Assembly (NCBI GenBank): GCA_049516635.1
Contig: JBEKSX010000068.1
Location: forward strand, 1-16,708
Direction: 5' to 3'
Origin: JBEKSX01 sp049516635
Lineage (GTDB): Bacteria; Bacteroidota; Ignavibacteria; Tepidaquicellales; OLB5
DNA length: 16,708 nt
In this document: one piece after another, positions 11,976 through 16,708 of the stretch
How positions within the stretch are numbered: position 1 is the stretch's first letter
How the letters are laid out: each line of letters opens with the position of its first letter
Program-made: the position numbers and the translations under genes
The notes under the pieces: generated by a model
What the model was told of the DNA's origin: nothing
What the model saw: the letters and a program-made list of their open reading frames with translations, nothing else
The model's database searches: none

Positions 11976-14174
11976 CTATTTCAACAAAACCATCTTGTTG
12001 GTTTGAACATATGATCCGGCTGTTAATCTATAAAAATATATTCCGCTTGGATAATTTGTGGCATCCCACTCAACTTCATAAGTTCCGGGTTTTAGCCCCT
12101 CCTGTCCTCCCCAAAGGGGAGGAATAAGAGAAGCAACCAGTCTGCCAAGTACATCATAGACTTCAAGCTTTACCCCTCCTTTGGAGGGGATGGGGAGGCT
12201 GAATTTTATCTTTGTTGACGGGTTGAAGGGGTTGGGGTAATTTTGGTAAAGTTTGAACGATTCAGGAATTCTTTGAGATATCGGACGTATCCCTATCGGT
12301 TCACCCCCGGTTGTAGTTTTTAATATCGTTCCAAAATTGCCAACTGTAAAACCTGTAGTGGAATTAACGAAAAAAACGGAAAGAAGGTCATTGTTGGTTG
12401 GTGAGGACTGCACCTGCCAATTTGTACCTCCGTTCGTTGTCCCGGCTATGATACCTCCGTAACCGCAAGCGTAACCGGCATTAATATCGATGAAACGAAT
12501 CTTTTGGAATTTATAACTTGTATCTAGAGTAGTCTTTATCCAGGCCAGCCCTGCATTCGCTGTTTTTAAAATAGTTCCCGAGTCTGCAGCTATATACCCC
12601 GTATTATTATTCACAAAATATACTGAATTCAGATTGTGCAGAAATCCTATCTGCAAACTATCCCAATTTGTCCCGCCATTGGTTGTTTTGAGAACATACC
12701 CGGAATCTCCGACCGCATAGACTAAACTTGAATTGACACAAGACAATGATCTCAAACGATGATTAAAGAAATAATAATTATTAAACCAATTATCACCGCC
12801 GCTTGTGGTCTTTAGAATTGCACCTGTTGTGGTGGCAAGATATCCCGTGTTTACATCTGCGAACATCATTTCCGTAATAGCTGTGTAGAAATAATTTTGT
12901 TGTATCCAATTTGTCCCGGCATTTGTTGTTTTAGCAATAAAACCCATAGTAGCATAAAGCCCGCCTGCAGCATAACCTGTTGTTGCATTGATAAAACCAA
13001 ATGTCGTAAACGCACTATAGACACCTGCGGAAGTATATATTTGAGACCAGTTCAGACCACCGTTTGTCGTTTTCAAAATCATGCCAAAATTACTTGATTG
13101 ATAATTATAATCGTATCCGCCTGCGAAACCTGTATTTGCATCAAGAAAATAGGTTGAAAGGAGTGTTCTGTAAAAGCCTTGAGTTTTGATGAGCCACGAT
13201 TCACCCGCGTCAGTGCTTCTAAACATTGTACCACCGTTTCCAACAGCTATCAAGCTGCTGTTATCATTTGAATAGATCGAATTTATAAAAGTGCCGGTAT
13301 CGGAGTGAGGCCGTGTCCAATTATGGCCCCCGTCAATTGTCTTGTAGATATAAGATTGGTCTCCGTATCCCGAAAACCCGCCTGTTTCAAATCCCGTGTT
13401 CATGTTCATAAAGAAAGTTGTAATCAAACAGCAGGGAACCAGACTATCCAGAGACCAGTTCACGCCCCCATTTGTAGTTTTAAATAGATGAAAGGGTGGG
13501 GATGAAGCATACCCATTGAGGGGGTCGATGAAATTTAGAGTTGTTATCGACCCCGTGTCTATCTGTGAGATCTGGCTCCAGTTAGAACCGCCGTTTACGG
13601 TTTTCAGTATTATGCCGTTCCCCCCTGAAGCAAAACCGGTATTTGTTGACGCAAACTGAATTGCATACAGAGGTACTGCAACGGTGAATACACCTGCCCA
13701 GTTGCTGCCATTATCTGCGGTTCTAATGATATTACCGGAGCCATCGACAGCATAACCGGTATTTGCATTTATGAACCAAATCGAATTTATCATGTTAAAC
13801 GATGATAGCAAGAAATTATCCCACGTTGAACCGCCATTAGTAGTCCTTGAGATAACACCTTTGGGTATGAACGAACCATTGTAATACCCTGCGGCAAACC
13901 CCGTATTTGCGTCTATAAAATAAACCGATAGATACTGATAACCGGGATTTGTCATTTGATATGACCATGAGCTGCCCAGATCCGTGCTTTTTACTACGGT
14001 ACCGGAATAGCCGACAGCATATGCTGTGTTCGGATTTACGATCTTTACGGAAGTTAAACTATTACCTTGCGGAAGAGGGTTCTGCCAGAACCAACCGCTT
14101 TGCGAAAAGAAAATTTTTGAATTGAGTGAAATTAAAATGCAGAAGGACAACACAAGCTTAATTAATTTTTTCAT
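11976..14174 (-). CDS. Secreted YCF48/BNR-like beta-propeller protein with T9SS type A sorting domain
   Basis: The ATG at 14174, with GGAG 9 bases upstream, gives 732 residues; an upstream TTG at 14189 is less likely. Residues 1-24 form a signal peptide (KKLIKLVLSFCILISLNSKIFFS). The body (about 30-625) holds about 14 repeats of 40-48 residues built on 'FxxxNTGYAxGxxGxIxKTTNGGxNW', the YCF48/BNR-like propeller blade, which would fit two seven-bladed propellers. The C-terminal 100 residues are a T9SS type A domain: YQNYPNPFNPSTKIKFSLP, KLEVYDVLGRLVASL, then GTYEVEWDATNYPSG and IYFYRLTAG, ending TNKMVLLK. The protein is therefore exported by Sec, carried over the outer membrane by the type IX system and anchored or released. 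Its ligand or role is unknown. Two GC-rich palindromes are embedded in frame in the sorting domain. Confidence 0.92.
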   Translation of the reverse strand: MKKLIKLVLSFCILISLNSKIFFSQSGWFWQNPLPQGNSLTSVKIVNPNTAYAVGYSGTVVKSTDLGSSWSYQMTNPGYQYLSVYFIDANTGFAAGYYNGSFIPKGVISRTTNGGSTWDNFLLSSFNMINSIWFINANTGYAVDGSGNIIRTADNGSNWAGVFTVAVPLYAIQFASTNTGFASGGNGIILKTVNGGSNWSQISQIDTGSITTLNFIDPLNGYASSPPFHLFKTTNGGVNWSLDSLVPCCLITTFFMNMNTGFETGGFSGYGDQSYIYKTIDGGHNWTRPHSDTGTFINSIYSNDNSSLIAVGNGGTMFRSTDAGESWLIKTQGFYRTLLSTYFLDANTGFAGGYDYNYQSSNFGMILKTTNGGLNWSQIYTSAGVYSAFTTFGFINATTGYAAGGLYATMGFIAKTTNAGTNWIQQNYFYTAITEMMFADVNTGYLATTTGAILKTTSGGDNWFNNYYFFNHRLRSLSCVNSSLVYAVGDSGYVLKTTNGGTNWDSLQIGFLHNLNSVYFVNNNTGYIAADSGTILKTANAGLAWIKTTLDTSYKFQKIRFIDINAGYACGYGGIIAGTTNGGTNWQVQSSPTNNDLLSVFFVNSTTGFTVGNFGTILKTTTGGEPIGIRPISQRIPESFKLYQNYPNPFNPSTKIKFSLPIPSKGGVKLEVYDVLGRLVASLIPPLWGGQEGLKPGTYEVEWDATNYPSGIYFYRLTAGSYVQTNKMVLLK
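12105..12123 (-). repeat. GC-rich palindrome inside the sorting domain (site 1)
   Basis: TCCTCCCC-AAA-GGGGAGGA is a perfect 8-bp stem with a 3-base loop. On the coding strand it continues into GGACAGGAGGGG, like the intergenic repeat at 11694-11750. It encodes the residues PPLWGGQEG between VASLI and LKPGTYEV, where family members usually have only two to four residues. Confidence 0.6.
12173..12189 (-). repeat. GC-rich palindrome inside the sorting domain (site 2)
   Basis: CCCCTCC-TTT-GGAGGGG is a perfect 7-bp stem with a 3-base loop. On the coding strand it encodes PSKGG in FSLPIPSKGGVKLEV, a loop between two strands of the sorting domain. Confidence 0.55.
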
Positions 14175-14589
14175 TATTAAGTTCTCCAATTTGTTATTCC
14201 GATTAGGAACAAATCGTAGTTTTAAATGTGTATCTTTTTCATCATTTGTAGTTTTTATTTACAAAATACGGTAATCGGGCGTGTCTTCCGGGTACAAGTT
14301 AGCAAATAATTTGTCGGTTGTCAATATATGATTTAATTACGTCGTAAAATATTGAATTTCAGCCCGGAACCGATTAGGCACGAAATTTACCGGTTTTGTG
14401 AGATTCTTCGCGGAGCTACCCTGCACTAGTTGTGGGGCTCAGAATGACAATTGGGACAGCCCGTTAATGGCGGTAAAAGTACCCTCTGTGGAACATCCAC
14501 ACTGTTACAATCGTTTACAATTTAATACGAATTTATCAATTGACATATAAAGCATTATTTATTATTCTATTGTCAAATATATAAGAATT
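14175..14589. other. Divergent intergenic region
   Basis: These 415 bases separate the minus-strand T9SS gene from the plus-strand operon at 14590. They hold the inverted dispersed repeat copy 3 (14399-14448). CCGATTAGG occurs twice (14199-14207 and 14370-14378). Upstream of 14590, TTGACA (14540-14545) lies 17 bases before TATTCT (14563-14568), a sigma70-like spacing, and TGTCAA at 14571-14576 is the inverse of the TTGACA. I see no gene. Confidence 0.5.
14399..14448 (-). repeat. Dispersed repeat, copy 3 (inverted)
   Basis: Read on the minus strand it starts GTCATTCTGAGCCCCACAAC and ends CGCGAAGAATCTCA, closely matching copy 2 at 11020-11069. Its termini resemble the arms of copy 1 at 138-212. 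Copies 2 and 3 flank the T9SS gene region in opposite orientation. Confidence 0.7.
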
Positions 14590-15066
14590 ATGCGGAAAAT
14601 ATCATTTATCATCTTATTGCTCGCAATAATTGCGAATATTTCCTATTCACAGTATAAGGAAATACCTTACGAGACCAAAATGAATTTGAAAAATAATAAC
14701 GGTCTTATACTGGGATTTATTAATCCTGCGAATTTCTCATTAACGAACTCCGTCAATATCTCATATATAAACGCAGGAAATACTTCGGTATCGCTGACCT
14801 CGTATACCGGTACATTAACCTATAAGGTCCTGAAGAATCTCAGCGTCAGTGCCGATATTACAATGCAGTATTCACCTTATGCCGCCTTCGGCTCTAATCC
14901 GGCATTAAACAAAGAATTCCAGAACTCGTTCAACGGGGTAAGCCTTAGCCGCGTTACGCTCGACTATAAACCGTTCAAGAACATGTTCATACATTTCGAT
15001 TATGTGAATAACAAGAACGGCTACTATTATCCCTATGGCTCATTTTACGGATGGGATGGTTTCTAA
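14590..15066 (+). CDS. Secreted beta-rich protein of unknown function (probable outer-membrane)
   Basis: Of its 158 residues, 1-20 form a signal peptide (MRKISFIILLLAIIANISYS, with cleavage before QYKE). The mature part alternates hydrophobic and polar residues (GLILGFINPANFSL, VNISYINAGNTSVSLTSYTGTLTYKVL, LSVSADITMQYSP, VSLSRVTLDYKPF, MFIHFDYVN), which suggests amphipathic strands of an outer-membrane or cell-surface beta structure. The end is aromatic-rich (GYYYPYGSFYGWDGF). I recognise no named domain. It is followed 23 bases later by the LytR_C-domain gene and then rsfS, so the three probably form an operon. I associate a similar hypothetical protein with this gene pair in related genomes, from memory only. 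Confidence 0.72.
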   Translation: MRKISFIILLLAIIANISYSQYKEIPYETKMNLKNNNGLILGFINPANFSLTNSVNISYINAGNTSVSLTSYTGTLTYKVLKNLSVSADITMQYSPYAAFGSNPALNKEFQNSFNGVSLSRVTLDYKPFKNMFIHFDYVNNKNGYYYPYGSFYGWDGF

Positions 15067-15089
15067 GGAAGATCATTCATAAGCCATAG

Positions 15090-15614
15090 ATGCCCGAACA
15101 AGGTTCAAGCGAATTTATACACAAACTCAAGAGCTACTTCCTAAACGTTTTAATCGTCCTGCTGGCCGTTTTAACTTTTTACCTTTTATTTAATTTTATC
15201 AAACGTGCAACCACCAGCCAATCCGATGCCAGGATCGAGACCAAAGATACGTCGGCTTCGCAGTTAACACGCCAGCCTTCCAACCAGACCCTGCAGATAG
15301 ATGTGCAGAACGGCACCGGTGTTCAGGGTCTCGGAAATAAATTCATGGATTATCTCCGTACAAGCGGTTTCGATGTGGTCGAGATGGGAAACTTTTCTTC
15401 TTCAGATATTAAAACATCCATGGTCATAGACCGTGCAGGAAATATGAAGAATGCAGTTCGTGTTGCACGGGCACTGGGAATTTCGGAGACTTATGTGATA
15501 CAGCAGGTAAATAAAAATTATTTTCTGGATGCTACAGTTGTAATAGGCAGAGACTACCAGGAACTAAATCCTTATAAACAAAATCAAAATAATAATACTA
15601 ATAATACACATTGA
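15090..15614 (+). CDS. LytR C-terminal domain protein, single-pass membrane
   Basis: This 174-residue protein has a short N-terminal cytoplasmic part, one membrane helix (about 17-38, FLNVLIVLLAVLTFYLLFNFI), a polar linker rich in Thr, Ser and Gln (about 40-66) and a LytR_C domain (about 67-158). The domain has the usual opening LQIDVQNGTGVQGLGNKFMDYLRTSGFDVVEMGN and the later DRAGNMKNAVRVARALGI. The catalytic LytR-CpsA-Psr domain is absent, so it is an accessory or scaffold-type protein facing the periplasm. Its partner is unknown. The C-terminus is Asn-rich (KQNQNNNTNNTH). Its TGA overlaps the TTG start of rsfS by four bases (TTGA), which points to translational coupling. Confidence 0.88.
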   Translation: MPEQGSSEFIHKLKSYFLNVLIVLLAVLTFYLLFNFIKRATTSQSDARIETKDTSASQLTRQPSNQTLQIDVQNGTGVQGLGNKFMDYLRTSGFDVVEMGNFSSSDIKTSMVIDRAGNMKNAVRVARALGISETYVIQQVNKNYFLDATVVIGRDYQELNPYKQNQNNNTNNTH

Positions 15615-15955
15615 CCTCAAAAGAATTAGCTTCTAAACTGGCTCACCTGGCATTAAACAAAAAAGCAGAGGATATCAAAATACTTGATCTGAGAAAGCTG
15701 ACCGGAATAACGGACTTCTTCGTTATCTGCACCGGGGGTTCTGATGTTCAGGTGAAGGCAATAGCCGATGCGATAATCGACGGCTCTAAAAAGCTGGGTG
15801 AAAGACCGTGGCATAAAGAAGGTTTTAGCAGCCGGAGCTGGGTGCTCCTTGATTACGTGGAGGTCGTTGTCCACGTATTCCTCAATGAAACAAGAAAATT
15901 TTACGGGCTCGAAAAGCTCTGGGGTGATGCCCCTCTGAAGGAATTAAAGGATTAG
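15611..15955 (+). CDS. rsfS: Ribosome silencing factor RsfS
   Basis: This 114-residue protein has the normal length of RsfS (YbeB/DUF143). It binds ribosomal protein L14 and blocks joining of the ribosomal subunits when nutrients are low. The conserved core is clear: ALNKKAEDIKILDLRKLTGITDFFVICTGGSDVQVKAIADAI (14-55), RPWHKEGFSSRSWVLLDYVEVVVHVFLNETRKFYGLEKLWGDAP (65-108). The start is a TTG at 15611 inside the upstream stop, and no ATG lies nearby in frame, so translation probably depends on coupling to the LytR_C gene. It ends 10 bases before the convergent accC stop. Confidence 0.95.
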   Translation: MTSKELASKLAHLALNKKAEDIKILDLRKLTGITDFFVICTGGSDVQVKAIADAIIDGSKKLGERPWHKEGFSSRSWVLLDYVEVVVHVFLNETRKFYGLEKLWGDAPLKELKD

Positions 15956-15965
15956 AAGAAAATTC

Positions 15966-16448
15966 TTAAGCCAGCCCTGACCTGTCAATAAATCCCGTAT
16001 CGAAATTTCCCTCGATGAATTTTTCGTGGTGCATTACTTTTTTGTGGAACGGTATCGTGGTCTGTACTCCCTCTATAACGAACTCGTCCAATGCCCTGTA
16101 CATCCGGGCTATAGCTTCTTTTCGTGTATCGGCAGTGGTTATTAATTTGGCAACCATCGAATCATAATACTGCGGGATTATGTAACCGGCATAAGCATGT
16201 GTATCTACACGCACTCCAAATCCTCCCGGCTGGTGAAACTCGGTGATCTTTCCGGGTGACGGCGAGAAGTGGTTAGCGGGATCTTCCGCATTTATTCTGC
16301 ATTCTATCGAATGCCCCTCTGCTTTTACCTTCTTTATCTTGATCTTTTTGCCGGAAGCAATATTTATTTGTTCGCGTACGAGGTCTATTCCCGTAACTTG
16401 CTCGGTTACAGGGTGCTCCACCTGTATACGCTTCAGGGGTGCCCGCAT
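15966..16448 (-). pseudogene. accC: C-terminal third of biotin carboxylase (AccC), 5' part missing
   Basis: From Arg7 on (base 16430) the frame is unmistakable AccC: RIQVEHPVTEQVTGIDLVREQI, GHSIECRINAEDP, FSPSPGKITEFHQPGGFGVRVDTHAYAGY, IPQYYDSMVAKLI and a normal C-terminus. This equals about residues 292-449 of E. coli AccC, the ATP-dependent enzyme that carboxylates biotin on AccB for fatty-acid synthesis. The biotin carboxylase N-domain and most of the ATP-grasp domain are absent. Where EMNTRIQVEHP is expected the frame reads MRAPLKRIQVEHP, so the homology stops exactly before Arg. The upstream bases belong to an unrelated ORF in another frame. This fragment cannot be active. It marks either a real rearrangement or an assembly join near the window end. 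The neighbour accB, normally next to accC, is not seen. Confidence 0.85.
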
Positions 16449-16677
16449 CTGCTTCGGCTTCGCCCGAGTTCGGCTGGCCTATGTGGTCTTCCATGTGTGC
16501 GTGAAGGCCGTCCATATTGCTCAGTCCGTGTGTCTCCACATCATGATGCTCTGGATGCGTGTGATGATGCTGCACCGTATGACTACCATCTTTATGCGGA
16601 TACACCCGAATATGATCAATCACTTTCTTGGGCTTCTTTGCGGTTCTGCCCGGAACCATTGCCATAACATCTGCCAT
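16273..16677 (-). CDS. Histidine-rich small protein of unknown function, 3' end run into accC
   Basis: The ATG at 16677 is preceded by AAAGAGGA about 8 bases upstream, a good ribosome binding site. The first 82 codons (16677 to about 16431) look like a real protein: a basic start (VPGRTAKKPKKVIDHIRVYPHKDGSH), a His-rich core (VQHHHTHPEHHDVETHG), then LSNMDGLHAHMEDHIGQPNSGEAEADAG. From about 16431 the frame is merely an alternative reading of accC, so the last 52 residues are artefactual and the natural C-terminus is unknown. No domain is recognised; the His clusters could bind metal. A short frame ending RSGYA-stop (16708-16691) just upstream hints at another gene before it. Confidence 0.5.
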   Translation of the reverse strand: MADVMAMVPGRTAKKPKKVIDHIRVYPHKDGSHTVQHHHTHPEHHDVETHGLSNMDGLHAHMEDHIGQPNSGEAEADAGTPEAYTGGAPCNRASYGNRPRTRTNKYCFRQKDQDKEGKSRGAFDRMQNKCGRSR

Positions 16678-16708
16678 TGGATTGTCCTCTTTAGGCGTAA
16701 CCGCTTCG

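Noticed and set aside
11809..12127. Plus-strand open frames near the end of the T9SS gene
   Set aside because: They span the hairpins and the antisense of the sorting domain and have no protein-like composition or ribosome binding site.
14199..14386. Short repeated motif CCGATTAGG-AC-AAAT upstream of the T9SS gene
   Set aside because: Only nine bases are identical and the context is AT-rich. It is too weak to call a regulatory repeat.
14540..14576. TTGACA...TGTCAA as an operator for the 14590 operon
   Set aside because: A six-base inverted pair in AT-rich DNA is easily due to chance, so it is mentioned only as a possible sigma70-like promoter context.
1..16708. CRISPR array, rRNA genes, transposase or integrase
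   Set aside because: No regularly spaced repeats, rRNA-like sequence or DDE/tyrosine/serine recombinase motifs were seen on either strand.

Overview
The window most likely comes from a member of the Bacteroidota/Chlorobiota-Ignavibacteria lineage. The evidence is a large secreted beta-propeller protein ending in a type IX secretion (T9SS) type A sorting domain of the 'LYQNYPNPFNPSTKI...YDVLGR...YPSGIYFYRL' kind, a BshA-type bacillithiol enzyme, few strong Shine-Dalgarno sites, and at least two TAnnTTTG-type promoter motifs. Base composition is moderately low in GC. The methyltransferase region (about 1.37-6.3 kb) looks more AT-rich than the flanking dehydrogenase and housekeeping genes; this was judged by eye.

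Layout. 1-119: 3' end of a YyaL/SPATA20-type thioredoxin-domain gene, then a dispersed hairpin repeat. 250-1272: zinc alcohol dehydrogenase. 1373-6317: an accessory-looking stretch with three small membrane methyltransferases of the ICMT/NnrU superfamily, a Nudix hydrolase, a soluble SAM methyltransferase, a decayed outer-membrane-protein tail, two serine tRNAs (UGA and GGA anticodons), a small secreted barrel protein and a GIY-YIG nuclease gene directly downstream of tRNA-Ser(GGA). 6465-9720: a compact core operon of cdaA (c-di-AMP synthase), pcm, miaA and a DUF2400/TIGR02757 gene. 9849-11006: bshA. 11007-11975: a 969-base gap dense in inverted repeats. 11976-14174 (minus): a T9SS cargo protein with about 14 YCF48/BNR-like repeats. 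14590-15955: a secreted protein of unknown function, a LytR_C-domain protein and rsfS, in tight order. 15966-16708 (minus): the C-terminal third of biotin carboxylase (accC), joined abruptly to an unrelated histidine-rich ORF.

The most interesting signal is a 19-bp perfect direct repeat. It covers the last 14 bases of tRNA-Ser(GGA) plus 5 downstream bases (4355-4373) and recurs at 4748-4766, bracketing only a GIY-YIG gene. This is the footprint expected of a very small (about 393 bp) tRNA-targeting element that rebuilds the tRNA 3' end on insertion and carries no integrase. Second are short GC-rich palindromes that lie in frame inside the T9SS sorting domain and resemble an intergenic palindromic repeat just downstream. 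Third is the accC breakpoint at about 16430, which is either a real rearrangement or an assembly chimera.

All family assignments are from reading the sequence. No searches were run.
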